Shown: positions 53,786 to 63,042 of the stretch, piece by piece
Position numbering within the stretch: the first letter of the stretch is position 1
Layout: each line of letters starts with the position of its first letter
Origin: Marinobacter flavimaris
Lineage (GTDB): Bacteria; Pseudomonadota; Gammaproteobacteria; Pseudomonadales; Oleiphilaceae
DNA: 64,000 nucleotides
NCBI RefSeq assembly: GCF_002933295.1
Contig: NZ_PSSW01000002.1
Span: 1-64,000 of the forward strand
Reading direction: 5' to 3'
Made by a program: the position numbers and the translations under genes
Notes under the pieces: model-generated
What the model saw: only the letters and a program-made list of their open reading frames with translations
What the model was told of the DNA's origin: nothing
Databases searched by the model: none

Positions 53786-54563
53786 GGCACTCGGTTGCCG
53801 GTCTGTCGTATTCACCACGGTATATTCGGGTCAGTCCTTCCAGAACGGTCTCTCTCAGGCTGGCGGCGAACTCTCCGGCCGGTATCTTTTCCGACGGGTG
53901 TAAAGGTTCGTGGAAGACTACGTCGACCCGGGCAGAAGGCTGGGCTAGCATCCGCAACAAATGGTGGTGGAACTCATCATCCTCAATGAAGGGAGCCAGA
54001 TGGTCGGGTCGGCCTTCCCGGCGATAGGCAATGGTGATCGGCTGTACCGGCGTTCTGCTCTCTGGAGCGGCCTTGAGCAACAGGCCATGGAACGGCAATA
54101 CCGTCAGACCTGCGCTGGTGGTTCCTTCCGGGTAGACCAGGACATTCTCTTCAGCCTGCAAGTTCTCAATAATCTGGTCCCGAACGCGGCGGGCCTGACC
54201 GCCTCCCCGCCGGATGAAAAGCGTGCCGGCCTGTCGTGCCAGCCAGCCTATGACCGGCCATTGGCCAACCTCGGCTTTCGACAGGAACCGGATCGGTGCC
54301 AGGCTCCCCAGAATCGGAATATCTGACCAACTGATGTGGTTGCTGACGAACAGAACGGTATCGTCTGAGGGTGAGCCATGCTGGTGTATACGCAGTCCCA
54401 GGCACCGGCAGGCCCACCGGAAACAGAATCTGGCCCAGGGTGTCCGATCGATGGCTTTGCGGGTAACCACTTCACTGACCCTCAAACCGGCGGCCAGCAT
54501 CGTGGTGGCTGCCAGAAAAGCCATAAAGGCAGTGATCCGAACGCAGAGTCTCAGCCAGCTCAT
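53703..54563 (-). CDS. olsA: 1-acyl-glycerol-3-phosphate-type acyltransferase (OlsA/PlsC family)
   Basis: 286 residues with one N-terminal membrane helix (ITAFMAFLAATTMLAAGL). Acyltransferase motifs: NHISWSDIP (H-x4-D catalytic pair), TLFIRRGGGQARRV and VYPEGTTSAG. Position directly after the OlsB-like gene supports a role in ornithine-lipid synthesis, acylating lyso-ornithine lipid; general PlsC activity is the alternative. The C-terminus is encoded opposite the end of the FKBP gene. Confidence 0.85.
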   Translation of the reverse strand: MSWLRLCVRITAFMAFLAATTMLAAGLRVSEVVTRKAIDRTPWARFCFRWACRCLGLRIHQHGSPSDDTVLFVSNHISWSDIPILGSLAPIRFLSKAEVGQWPVIGWLARQAGTLFIRRGGGQARRVRDQIIENLQAEENVLVYPEGTTSAGLTVLPFHGLLLKAAPESRTPVQPITIAYRREGRPDHLAPFIEDDEFHHHLLRMLAQPSARVDVVFHEPLHPSEKIPAGEFAASLRETVLEGLTRIYRGEYDRPATECLRTGDDPGLPHLPSLHGGQRSPDQSTG

Positions 54564-54580
54564 CTCACAGACTCCCGTCT

Positions 54581-55237
54581 TCAGGATGCCGAGCGCATGA
54601 AGTGCCGGCTGTAGCGGCCGGCCAGTTTGCTGACCTCCAGCACAACCAACAGGTCGGCACAGCGAAAATCCGGATCCCAGCAGGGCTCACCGCAGACACG
54701 GGCACCAAGACGCATGTAGGCTCGGATCAGCGCAGGAACGTCCACCGGTCGATCGCTGTCCCGGGTGTGGGTCAGATGCGGCATCGCGCGAAGTGGCTTT
54801 ACCAGAAAGGCCGGATCGGCCAGGTACTCGTTCTGGAGGTGGCGGGCGATGCGCCAGGCTTTCAGGCCTCCGTCAGACATGCCGATGCTCGCGCAGCCAA
54901 TCATGTAGTCAACACCGCGCTCAACCAGATATTCGGCCACTGCCGACCAGAGCAGGCTGATGGTCGCGCCATTGCGATAATCCGGGTGAACACAAGTGCG
55001 CCCCAGCTCGGCTATGGTGCCAGGGAGTCTCTCCAGGGCGCTCAGGTCGAACTCCCCGGCCGAATAAAAGCCGCCAACGGCTGCCGTGTCTGCCTGATGC
55101 AGGATTCGCGTGGTCGCTACCAGCTCGCCGGAATCCAGGTCGGTTACGACCAGGTGGTCACACACGGTGTCGAACTCGTCGGCGTCGATGCCTGGCGTCT
55201 GTGCGCCCAGGTCGCTGCCATACTCTTCCGAAAACAC
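54581..55237 (-). CDS. olsB: OlsB-like ornithine N-acyltransferase, N-terminus interrupted by TGA
   Basis: From a GTG at 55237 the frame gives 218 residues (FSEEYGSDLG, TTRILHQADTAAVGGFYSAGEFDL, ELGRTCVHPDYRNGATISLLW, YMIGCASIGMSDGG), the GNAT-related OlsB/hemolysin-type acyltransferase pattern. The natural start seems to be ATG at 55342 (MTTQTAKARRSARRLKTDMTR), followed by an in-frame TGA (codon 22) and then VEAAQRLRYRV-F, a recognisable N-terminal helix of the family. Either the gene is disrupted or a paired indel or nonsense change is present. The downstream part alone lacks the first strand and helix. It makes lyso-ornithine lipid if functional. Confidence 0.8.
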   Translation of the reverse strand: MFSEEYGSDLGAQTPGIDADEFDTVCDHLVVTDLDSGELVATTRILHQADTAAVGGFYSAGEFDLSALERLPGTIAELGRTCVHPDYRNGATISLLWSAVAEYLVERGVDYMIGCASIGMSDGGLKAWRIARHLQNEYLADPAFLVKPLRAMPHLTHTRDSDRPVDVPALIRAYMRLGARVCGEPCWDPDFRCADLLVVLEVSKLAGRYSRHFMRSAS

Positions 55238-55588
55238 CCGGTAACGCAGTCGCTGGGCTGCTTCGACCTGTCTGGGTCACCGGGTCATGTCGGTTTTCAG
55301 GCGACGGGCGCTGCGGCGGGCTTTCGCGGTTTGTGTGGTCATGGCGTCGTCTCTTTTGTTTCCATTTCCCGACAAGCCTATGAAGCCGGTATGACACATC
55401 GGTGACCACCAGGTGACGTGTCTGTGACATCGGGGTCCGATTGGAGGTTACGGGAGCTCTGTCACAGGGTGTAACGAAGCAGTAGTTCCATGTATATTTC
55501 TGAATAGCATGTATAATTGCCGTTACAGCAGGTTGCCTGTATCGTCAGGTACACAGAATGACCTGAAACCGGAATAACAAAACCAGAG

Positions 55589-56326
55589 ATGGATGGCGTG
55601 GAACAGACAAACGAAAGTTGGCGAATTCTGATTGTCGAGGACGACGAGCGGTTGGCGGAGTTAACCCGCGAATACCTTGAAAGCAACGGGTTGACCGTCT
55701 CCCTGGAAACTCATGGTGGTGCCGCGGTAGAGCGGATCCGTAACGAGCAGCCGGATCTGGTGGTTCTGGATCTCATGTTGCCTGGCGAGGATGGGCTCTC
55801 CATTTGCCGTCGGGTGCGCCCCTTCTTTTCCGGTCCGATCATCATGTTGACTGCCCGAACCGACGATCTGGACCAGGTCCTGGGTCTGGAAATGGGTGCC
55901 GATGACTATATTGGCAAACCGGTCAAACCCCGGGTGCTGCTGGCGCGTATTCGCGCGATGCTGCGTCGGGTGACCGAAACCGGCTCGGGGTCGGCGGACG
56001 AGGCAGGGGGCGAAGAACCGGTGCGCCTCCAGTTCAATGATCTGGTTGTCGACCGCTCCATGCGGGAGGCCTGGCTGAGTGAAGAAAGCATCGATCTGAC
56101 CAGCGCCGAATTTGATTTGCTCTGGTTGCTCGCCAGCAACGCGGGCCGCGTGCTTAGCCGGGAAGAAATCTTCACCGCCTTGCGTGGTATTGAATATGAT
56201 GGTCAGGATCGATCCATTGATGTTCGCGTTTCCCGGATTCGACCCAAGATTGGCGATGACCCCATCCATCCGCGACGCATCAAGACCGTTCGTAGTAAAG
56301 GCTACCTGTTCGTAAAGGAAGCCTGA
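55589..56326 (+). CDS. rstA: OmpR-family response regulator (RstA-like)
   Basis: 245 residues. Receiver: ILIVEDDERLAELTREYL, phospho-acceptor D61 in VVLDLMLPGEDGLS, IGKPVKP. C-terminal winged helix: LTSAEFDLLWLLASNAGRVLSREEIF and RSIDVRVSRIRPKIGDDP. It pairs with the kinase gene 67 bases downstream. The RstA assignment rests on overall resemblance. Confidence 0.93.
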   Translation: MDGVEQTNESWRILIVEDDERLAELTREYLESNGLTVSLETHGGAAVERIRNEQPDLVVLDLMLPGEDGLSICRRVRPFFSGPIIMLTARTDDLDQVLGLEMGADDYIGKPVKPRVLLARIRAMLRRVTETGSGSADEAGGEEPVRLQFNDLVVDRSMREAWLSEESIDLTSAEFDLLWLLASNAGRVLSREEIFTALRGIEYDGQDRSIDVRVSRIRPKIGDDPIHPRRIKTVRSKGYLFVKEA

Positions 56327-56393
56327 CGATTCAGTCTCTGGAGCCGGTGTGCCATTCGCCCGCATACCGGTGTTCCATGCCAGGGTTGGTACC

Positions 56394-57968
56394 ATGCCCC
56401 TGAAGTTCTTCCTCAAGCTTTATGCCCGCCTTGCCGGCCTGACCGCGCTGGTTGTTTTTTTATGTGTCCTGCTGTTCACCGGGATCAACTCGGTGCGCTC
56501 CCAATTCTGGCATGAACGCTTCCCCGAGCCACTGATGCGCTGGCTGGCTGCGGCCCCGGCACCATTACAGCAATACCACTGGCTGAGTTCGGCGGTTGAT
56601 CTTCGCATGGGGGCTGCTTCCCGTTTCAACCTGTCACCGGTGGCTCTGGAGCGACTTGGCTACGGCCAGGTGGTTGGCATCGACAGTGACGTAGGGTATC
56701 GGGTTCTGGTAACCGGACTGAGCGGAGAAATCCTGCAGCTGCGTCTGAACGAGCCCTACCGGGATGTGTCAGAAACCATTGGGTTGATTTTCCGGTGGCA
56801 TCTTGATTCAGCCTCTGCGGATGACCGTCTCAATGTTGCCTCGCAAATGGCCCGTTCTCTCAATGTCGAAGTGCAGACCCTGGACGACGCCGACCTGCTG
56901 CCGGACTCTGACGTTCTGGACCAGGTCGCCGAGCGGGGCCTTGCCTTCTACACCGACGAATCAGACGGTTGCGGACGGGTGATCGTTCAGCTATCCGACG
57001 GTGAGTTGTACCGGATTGACATGCCCGCGGGGTTTGATCCCTGGGCCTGGCCGGTTGTCCTGCTGCTGGTCCTGGTGCTTGGCGGGGTTTTGGCCGTTGC
57101 CGTTTTCCTCGCGCTCCGGGAAGTGGACAGTAATCTCAGAACCGTTGAGTCGGTAGCGGTTCGAATCGCACGTGGAGAAATGAGCGCCCGGGTCCAGGCG
57201 GGCGAGGGAACGCTGGTAACCCGCCTGGCCTCGTCATTCAACGGTATGGCCGAACACATACAGCGCCTGGTGCAGGTGCAGCGGGAAATGATTCACGCGG
57301 TTTCGCACGAATTGCGCACTCCCGTGGCCCGTATCCGCTTTGGCGTCCAAATGATCGAGGACTGCCAGGACGAGTCTGCCCTGCAAAGGCAACTGGACGG
57401 TATTGATGGCGATATCCAGGAACTGGACGAGCTGATTGATGAGATCCTGACCTATGCGCGGCTGGAGCAGGGCGGCCCGGTTTTCTCGCTGCAGGAAACC
57501 TCGGTAACCGACATTGTCCGCCAGGTGGTCTCTGAGCAGCAGATGGTCCGGCCCGAGCTGAGTATCGAAGGCAACATTGATGAGGTCTCGGAACGTTGGG
57601 CGCTGTCGGATATTGAGCCTCGCTACCTGCATCGGGCGATCCAGAATCTGGTAGGCAACGCAGGACGCTACGCGGCTGGCAAGGTGCTGGTCAGCTGTCA
57701 TTTCGATGAGGACAACTGTCGCGTTGACGTTGAAGACGATGGCCCCGGCATTCCAGAGGAAGACTGGGAGAAAGTGTTTACTGCGTTTGCCCGACTGGAC
57801 GACAGCCGTACCCGAACCTCCGGCGGCTACGGCCTGGGTTTGTCTATTGTTCGCCGGATTCTCTACTGGCACGGAGGGCACGCCTTCGTCAGCAGGAGCG
57901 ACACGCTTGGCGGTGCAAAATTCAGCCTGGTCTGGCCCAGAAAAAAACCGGTGGACTCCATTGTGTGA
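56394..57968 (+). CDS. rstB: Sensor histidine kinase (RstB-like)
   Basis: 524 residues from the ATG at 56394, AGGG upstream; the frame is open further back without a site. Helix 1 LAGLTALVVFLCVLLF and helix 2 PVVLLLVLVLGGVLAVAVFLAL flank a periplasmic domain of ~190 residues. HAMP (VAVRIARGEMSARVQAGEG), phospho-His 305 in HAVSHELRTPVARIRF, and HATPase motifs NLVGNAGRYA, VEDDGPGIPEED and GGYGLGLSI follow. The signal is unknown. Confidence 0.93.
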   Translation: MPLKFFLKLYARLAGLTALVVFLCVLLFTGINSVRSQFWHERFPEPLMRWLAAAPAPLQQYHWLSSAVDLRMGAASRFNLSPVALERLGYGQVVGIDSDVGYRVLVTGLSGEILQLRLNEPYRDVSETIGLIFRWHLDSASADDRLNVASQMARSLNVEVQTLDDADLLPDSDVLDQVAERGLAFYTDESDGCGRVIVQLSDGELYRIDMPAGFDPWAWPVVLLLVLVLGGVLAVAVFLALREVDSNLRTVESVAVRIARGEMSARVQAGEGTLVTRLASSFNGMAEHIQRLVQVQREMIHAVSHELRTPVARIRFGVQMIEDCQDESALQRQLDGIDGDIQELDELIDEILTYARLEQGGPVFSLQETSVTDIVRQVVSEQQMVRPELSIEGNIDEVSERWALSDIEPRYLHRAIQNLVGNAGRYAAGKVLVSCHFDEDNCRVDVEDDGPGIPEEDWEKVFTAFARLDDSRTRTSGGYGLGLSIVRRILYWHGGHAFVSRSDTLGGAKFSLVWPRKKPVDSIV

Positions 57969-58115
57969 GCCAGACCCCATCGCCTCACCTGATGTAACAA
58001 AGCAGCTACACAAGCACTACTGAAGTTTTTGGCGGGCCGGTCAATACTGCAAAGCGTAAGGGATGACTTTTGAGGTTGTAGTTCTTACGAACTTTCCTTG
58101 TTTCATTCGTCATTT

Positions 58116-58143
58116 GAGGGCCGGTTTTCCGGCCCTTTTTTTA
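58116..58143 (+). terminator. Intrinsic terminator after the RstAB-like genes
   Basis: AGGGCCGG-TTTT-CCGGCCCT followed by a run of T, about 150 bases downstream of the kinase stop and upstream of glpK. Confidence 0.88.
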
Positions 58144-58225
58144 TGCCTGCTCCCAAATTCCATATCGGTCACCCTTTCCCGTCTGCTCTGCTGTTAGAAT
58201 TCCGGGAAACAAAAGGAGGCCGTCC

Positions 58226-59707
58226 ATGACCCGTTATCTGCTTGCCATCGACCAGGGCACAACCAGTTCCCGTGCTATTGTTTTTGATCAAACGGGCAAC
58301 AGCGTTGCAACCGATCAGCAGGAATTTCACCAGTATTTCCCGAAAGATGGCTGGGTGGAGCACGATGCTCGGGAAATCTGGGACAGCACTCTGGCGGTGT
58401 GTCGCGGCGCGCTCGACAAAGCGGGTATCGACGCCTCGGAGCTGGCGGGTATTGGTATCACCAATCAGCGGGAAACCACGGTGATTTGGGACCGGGCAAC
58501 CGGCGAGCCGATCTACCACGCTATTGTCTGGCAGGACCGTCGAACCGCGTCCTGGTGTACCAAGCTGAAATCAGACGGCCATGAGGACACGGTTGTTGAA
58601 CGAACCGGGCTGCTAATTGATCCCTACTTTTCGGCCACCAAGATAGCCTGGATTCTCGATAACGTGGAGGGCGCCCGCGCCCGGGCCGAATCCGGTGCAC
58701 TGGCTTTTGGAACGGTGGACAGTTGGCTGCTCTGGAACCTGACGAACGGAAAATCCCACTGCACCGATGCCACCAATGCCTCGAGAACGGCTCTTTTCAA
58801 TATTCACAAGCAGGACTGGGACGACGATCTTCTGGCCCTGTTTCGCGTGCCGCGGGCCTTGCTGCCGGAAGTACTCGATAGCGCCGCAGACTATGGCACC
58901 GCCGAAGTACAGTGGTTGGGCGCGCCAGTTATGATTGCCGGCATTGCAGGGGATCAGCACGCGGCTCTCGTGGGGCAGGCCTGCTTTTACCCGGGCATGG
59001 CCAAGAGCACTTACGGCACCGGCTGTTTTCTCATGCTCAATACGGGCGATAAGGCCGTTCGGTCCGAAAATCGGTTGCTGACCACCATGGCCTATCGGCT
59101 AAACGGCAAGCCCTGTTACGCGGTAGAAGGAAGTATTTTTGTTGCCGGTGCTGCCATGCAGTGGTTGAGGGACGGGCTCAAGCTGATTGCCCACGCCAAT
59201 GAATCTTCCGCCCATGCGGAGGCGGTCGGAGTCGACAATCCGGTTTACCTGGTTCCGGCGTTTACCGGCCTGGGAGCCCCTCATTGGGATCCTCATGCTC
59301 GCGGCGCCATCATGGGCCTGACGCGGGATACGGGCATTGGCGAGATCGTTACCGCCGGCCTGCAGTCGGTCTGCTATCAGACCAAGGACCTGGTGCGGGC
59401 GATCCAGAACGACGGCGCCCGACTTGAATCGCTGCGCGTGGATGGCGGTATGGTGGTGAACGACTGGGTGATGAAGTTCCTGGCCGACATACTGAATGTC
59501 ACCGTTGACCGGCCCCGGGTTACAGAGACAACCGCTCTCGGAGCTGCCTACCTTGCGGGACTACAGACAGGTATTTTTGACAACCTTGAGCAGATCTCCG
59601 CGCTCTGGGAATGCGAGCGGCAGTTCCATCCGGAAATGCGCCCGGCTTTGCGAGAATCTCTCTACGCTGGCTGGCTGGATGCTGTCGAGCGCGTCTGCAA
59701 CAACTGA
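58226..59707 (+). CDS. glpK: Glycerol kinase
   Basis: 493 residues, usual length. FGGY signatures: [64 protein letters not shown] and [21 protein letters not shown] strong AAAGGAGG precedes the ATG. It makes glycerol-3-phosphate. No glpF or glpD lies next to it, so it stands alone here; it is convergent with the ABC ATPase gene. Confidence 0.98.
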   Translation: MTRYLLAIDQGTTSSRAIVFDQTGNSVATDQQEFHQYFPKDGWVEHDAREIWDSTLAVCRGALDKAGIDASELAGIGITNQRETTVIWDRATGEPIYHAIVWQDRRTASWCTKLKSDGHEDTVVERTGLLIDPYFSATKIAWILDNVEGARARAESGALAFGTVDSWLLWNLTNGKSHCTDATNASRTALFNIHKQDWDDDLLALFRVPRALLPEVLDSAADYGTAEVQWLGAPVMIAGIAGDQHAALVGQACFYPGMAKSTYGTGCFLMLNTGDKAVRSENRLLTTMAYRLNGKPCYAVEGSIFVAGAAMQWLRDGLKLIAHANESSAHAEAVGVDNPVYLVPAFTGLGAPHWDPHARGAIMGLTRDTGIGEIVTAGLQSVCYQTKDLVRAIQNDGARLESLRVDGGMVVNDWVMKFLADILNVTVDRPRVTETTALGAAYLAGLQTGIFDNLEQISALWECERQFHPEMRPALRESLYAGWLDAVERVCNN

Positions 59708-59716
59708 ATCTCTCAA

Positions 59717-60790
59717 TCAGCTGGTGCGTTCGAAGGCAATCAGGTGATCCGCCTCGACACGCACCGGCACATGCTCACCCAGGTTGAAATCCAGGTGACT
59801 GCGGAACAGGGCTTCGAACTCTGTGTCTTCGGAACACCGGAAACGGTAGAGCGTGGAAGTGCCGGCAAAGGTTTTCTCAACCACCTTGGGCTGCAGATCC
59901 GAGTCGGGGTCATGAACGATGTCATCGGGCCGGATCAGAACGTCTACCAGGGTGCCGGGTTCCCATTTGTAGGCCCGGTTGCCGTGGATCACGCCGAGCT
60001 CGGATTCAATAGTATCCGGCCCCAGGGCGGTGCCGGGGACGAATCCGCCCTGACCCACGAAGCTGGCAACGAAACGATTTGCCGGTTCATGGTAGAGGTT
60101 GTAGGGCACGTCCCACTGCTGGATCCTGCCGTCCCGCAACACAGCGACCTGATCGCACATGGCGAAGGCTTCCTGCTGGTCGTGGGTAACCAGAATGGCG
60201 CTGATGCCGAGCGTCTTCAGGATTTCGCGAACATCCAGGCTCAGCCGACGGCGCAGATCCGCGTCCAGATTGGAAAACGGCTCATCCAGCAAAATCAGCG
60301 TGGGCTCGGGTGCCAGGGCGCGGGCCAGGGCAACGCGCTGCTGCTGGCCGCCAGACAGTTCATGGGGATAGTTGTCGGCCAGATCCTGCAGATGCACGAC
60401 ATTCAGTAGTTCCATGACCTTCTGCCGTTTCTCTGCCTTGTTCAGATTCCGCAGACCGAACCCCACGTTGTCAGCGATAGTCAGGTGCGGAAACAGGGCG
60501 TAATCCTGGAACACCATGCCGATCCGACGCTTTTCCGGGGGCAGGGTGCGTCCGGGCAGGCTGATGGCCTGGGACTGCAGCGAAATCTCGCCACCACTCA
60601 GTGGAAGAAAACCGGCGAGGGCGCGCAGTATGGTACTTTTGCCGCAGCCGCTCGGGCCAAGCAGGCAGCCGATGTCGCCATGGCTCAGGGCAAAGCTGAC
60701 ATCCTTGACCACAGAATCCCCGCCGTAGCCGCAGGACAGGTTATTGACCTCGAGCAGCCAGTCTGCCGGAGATTGTGCGGTTGTGCTCAT
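59717..60790 (-). CDS. fbpC: ABC transporter ATP-binding protein (FbpC/PotA type)
   Basis: 357 residues. Walker [18 protein letters not shown]-loop [14 protein letters not shown], signature [17 protein letters not shown], Walker [13 protein letters not shown] and switch His in [11 protein letters not shown]-terminal TOBE-like regulatory domain follows ([10 protein letters not shown]). Closest in style to ferric-iron FbpC. No permease or binding protein is nearby, so it is an orphan ATPase here. It begins 4 bases after argF. Confidence 0.88.
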   Translation of the reverse strand: MSTTAQSPADWLLEVNNLSCGYGGDSVVKDVSFALSHGDIGCLLGPSGCGKSTILRALAGFLPLSGGEISLQSQAISLPGRTLPPEKRRIGMVFQDYALFPHLTIADNVGFGLRNLNKAEKRQKVMELLNVVHLQDLADNYPHELSGGQQQRVALARALAPEPTLILLDEPFSNLDADLRRRLSLDVREILKTLGISAILVTHDQQEAFAMCDQVAVLRDGRIQQWDVPYNLYHEPANRFVASFVGQGGFVPGTALGPDTIESELGVIHGNRAYKWEPGTLVDVLIRPDDIVHDPDSDLQPKVVEKTFAGTSTLYRFRCSEDTEFEALFRSHLDFNLGEHVPVRVEADHLIAFERTS

Positions 60791-60794
60791 GGAA

Positions 60795-61709
60795 TCAGTC
60801 CAGCCGGTTCAGGATGAGAAATTCGAGCAGTGCCTTCTGGGCGTGCAGGCGGTTCTCGGCCTCGTCCCAGACCACGGAGGCAGGATGCTCCATCATGTCC
60901 GCCGATATTTCCTCACCACGGTGAGCCGGGAGGCAATGCATGAACAGCACATCCTTATCGGCCACAGAGAGCAGCCCGGGATTGATCTGATAGCCACTGA
61001 ACGCCCTTTCACGGGCTTTCTGCTCGTCTTCCTGGCCCATGGAAGCCCAGACGTCGGTCACCAGGAGCTGGGCGTTTCGGGCCGCCTCGGCCGGCTCCCG
61101 GAACACCTTGACCCGGTCTTCGTGGCCCTTGAGCATTGATTCTGCCGGCTCGTAGCCCTCAGGACAGGCGATGTTCAGGTTGAAATCGAACTGTGCGGCG
61201 GCATTGATGTAGGAGTGGCACATGTTGTTGCCATCGCCGATCCAGGCAACGGTAGCGCCGCGAATACTGCCGCGGTGTTCCCGGAATGTTTGCATATCGG
61301 CCAGCAATTGGCATGGGTGAAAGTCATCGGTCAGCGCATTGATCACCGGCACCCGTGATGCAGCCGCGAAGCGCTCCACGGTTTCATGGGCAAAGGTGCG
61401 GATCATCACCGCATCAACCATGCTGGAGATAACGATAGCCGAGTCTTCTATCGGCTCGCCCCGGCCAAGCTGGGTATCCCGTGGCGACAGGAACATTGCG
61501 GAGCCGCCGAGCTGGGTCATGCCGGCTTCAAAAGAAACCCGGGTTCGCGTTGATGATTTTTCGAAGATCATCGCAAGGACACGGTTCTTGAGGGAGTCCC
61601 GAACCTTCCCTTGCCGCCACTCGTTGCGCAATGCTGTGGCATGATCAACCAGGCTTTCCAGCTCGTTGGTTGTCATGTCATTCAATGTCAGAAAATGTCG
61701 TGCCGCCAT
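60795..61709 (-). CDS. argF: Ornithine carbamoyltransferase
   Basis: 304 residues. Carbamoyl-phosphate loop [16 protein letters not shown], ornithine loop [11 protein letters not shown] and active-site [11 protein letters not shown] are all intact. It forms citrulline from ornithine and carbamoyl phosphate in arginine synthesis. Followed after 4 bases by the FbpC-like gene. Ornithine use by argF and by the ornithine-lipid genes nearby is probably coincidental. Confidence 0.97.
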   Translation of the reverse strand: MAARHFLTLNDMTTNELESLVDHATALRNEWRQGKVRDSLKNRVLAMIFEKSSTRTRVSFEAGMTQLGGSAMFLSPRDTQLGRGEPIEDSAIVISSMVDAVMIRTFAHETVERFAAASRVPVINALTDDFHPCQLLADMQTFREHRGSIRGATVAWIGDGNNMCHSYINAAAQFDFNLNIACPEGYEPAESMLKGHEDRVKVFREPAEAARNAQLLVTDVWASMGQEDEQKARERAFSGYQINPGLLSVADKDVLFMHCLPAHRGEEISADMMEHPASVVWDEAENRLHAQKALLEFLILNRLD

Positions 61710-61947
61710 GCAATGGCCCTTATCTCACCGAACCCCGCTGCTGGCGGGATTGCCTGAACGTTGGCTGAAAAAATGGGGCATCAAGTCTAGCCCTTCGGAG
61801 CAGGTATGACAACGCTGTGGCCGGGCTGGAACTGCCGGTGTTGCTCGAGGTCAAATCAAGGTGTTTGGTGAGGTGTTCGGCACCCGTGTACAATAGCGTC
61901 AAGAAAATTGCCGTGTGGCAAGACTGTTCCAACAGAGGTGAATGTTC

Positions 61948-62274
61948 ATGGATATCAATGAAACCATTAAGAGCCAGCTTGAAGAGAATCCGATCATCCT
62001 GTACATGAAGGGCAGCCCACAGGCACCCCAGTGTGGCTTCTCGGCCAAAACCGTACAGGCGGTAATGGCCTGCGGCGAACGCTTTGCCTTCGTCAATATT
62101 CTGGATAACCAGGAGCTTCGTGAAGCCCTGAAGGTTTACTCCAGCTGGCCCACGTATCCCCAGCTGTACATCAATGGTGAGCTCGTTGGCGGATGTGACA
62201 TTGTTCTCGAAATGTCCGAGAGCGGTGAGCTGGCCAAACTTGTCAAAGAGGCGGCGAAGCAGGCAGAAGCCTGA
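61948..62274 (+). CDS. grxD: Monothiol glutaredoxin, Grx4 type
   Basis: 108 residues from the ATG at 61948, GAGG nine bases upstream; an ATG at 61942 is too close to it. Active site MKGSPQAPQCGFSAKTVQ (C-G-F-S), then SSWPTYPQLYINGELVGGCDIVLEM. It binds and delivers Fe-S clusters. Convergent with the TonB-like gene. Confidence 0.97.
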   Translation: MDINETIKSQLEENPIILYMKGSPQAPQCGFSAKTVQAVMACGERFAFVNILDNQELREALKVYSSWPTYPQLYINGELVGGCDIVLEMSESGELAKLVKEAAKQAEA

Positions 62275-62284
62275 TCACTGCCGC

Positions 62285-63037
62285 TCAGAGCCGTTTCGGG
62301 GTGAACAACAGTTCCACCTCGAAGCGGTTCGCGCTCCCGCTATCCTTCGGTGGCTGAGGGTAGGGGCTAGCCGCCAGCGCAGCCCGATATGCAGCTTCAT
62401 CGATTGGCTTGATTCCTGTTGATTTCAGAACCCTTGCCCGGGTCAGGGCGCCATTTCCAAGCAACTGCAGTTCGACTTCCATAGCGACCGTGTCAGTGAG
62501 GCTCCTCATGGCCGGCACTCTCAGTTCTTCAAGTTGATGGGCCAGATGGACGGCCAGTTTGACCACATAGGGGTCGAGCTCGCCCGGTGACTCCGTAACC
62601 CTCGTAATGCTCTCCTCCGTTTTTTCAGGGAGCTGTTCGGGTTCTTCTCCGGCAGCAGAGCTGGCGCTTGACTGTGCGGCTTCGCTCCGGGGGACGCTGG
62701 TATTTGTTGCCTTTGTCGGGGCGGGGGTTTGCGGCTCGCGGGATGTCACAACCTCCGGTTTGGAGAGGGGTTCCGGCTCAGGAGGATCAATCTCAAACGG
62801 CGTTACCCGTGGTGCATCCCGACGAGGACTGAGGTCAGCTGACGGGTCGGCAACCGTTCTAAGAGTGCCCGGGGCTACCAGCTCAAACCTTACACTCTCC
62901 CTGTGCGTGACCGTTGGTTCTTCCTTGGGCGAGGAGATGCCTGAAAGCAGGAGCGTGTGTAGGAAAAGAGCCAGAGACAAGGCAAGCCCAAGCCGGTAGG
63001 CAGCCGGCAGGGCATTGGGACTGCTTTTTTCAGGCAT
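62285..63037 (-). CDS. TonB-like energy transducer protein
   Basis: 250 residues. N-terminal membrane anchor LGLALSLALFLHTLLLSGI; a long Pro/Glu/Ser-rich periplasmic linker; and a C-terminal TonB-type domain (VAMEVELQLLGNGALTRARVLKSTGIKPIDEAAYRAALAASPYP). The membrane helix carries His (F-L-H-T) like the ExbB-contacting His of TonB. No exbB/exbD adjoin, so it may be a TonB-box partner or a TolA-like protein. Confidence 0.85.
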   Translation of the reverse strand: MPEKSSPNALPAAYRLGLALSLALFLHTLLLSGISSPKEEPTVTHRESVRFELVAPGTLRTVADPSADLSPRRDAPRVTPFEIDPPEPEPLSKPEVVTSREPQTPAPTKATNTSVPRSEAAQSSASSAAGEEPEQLPEKTEESITRVTESPGELDPYVVKLAVHLAHQLEELRVPAMRSLTDTVAMEVELQLLGNGALTRARVLKSTGIKPIDEAAYRAALAASPYPQPPKDSGSANRFEVELLFTPKRL

Positions 63038-63042
63038 TGGCG

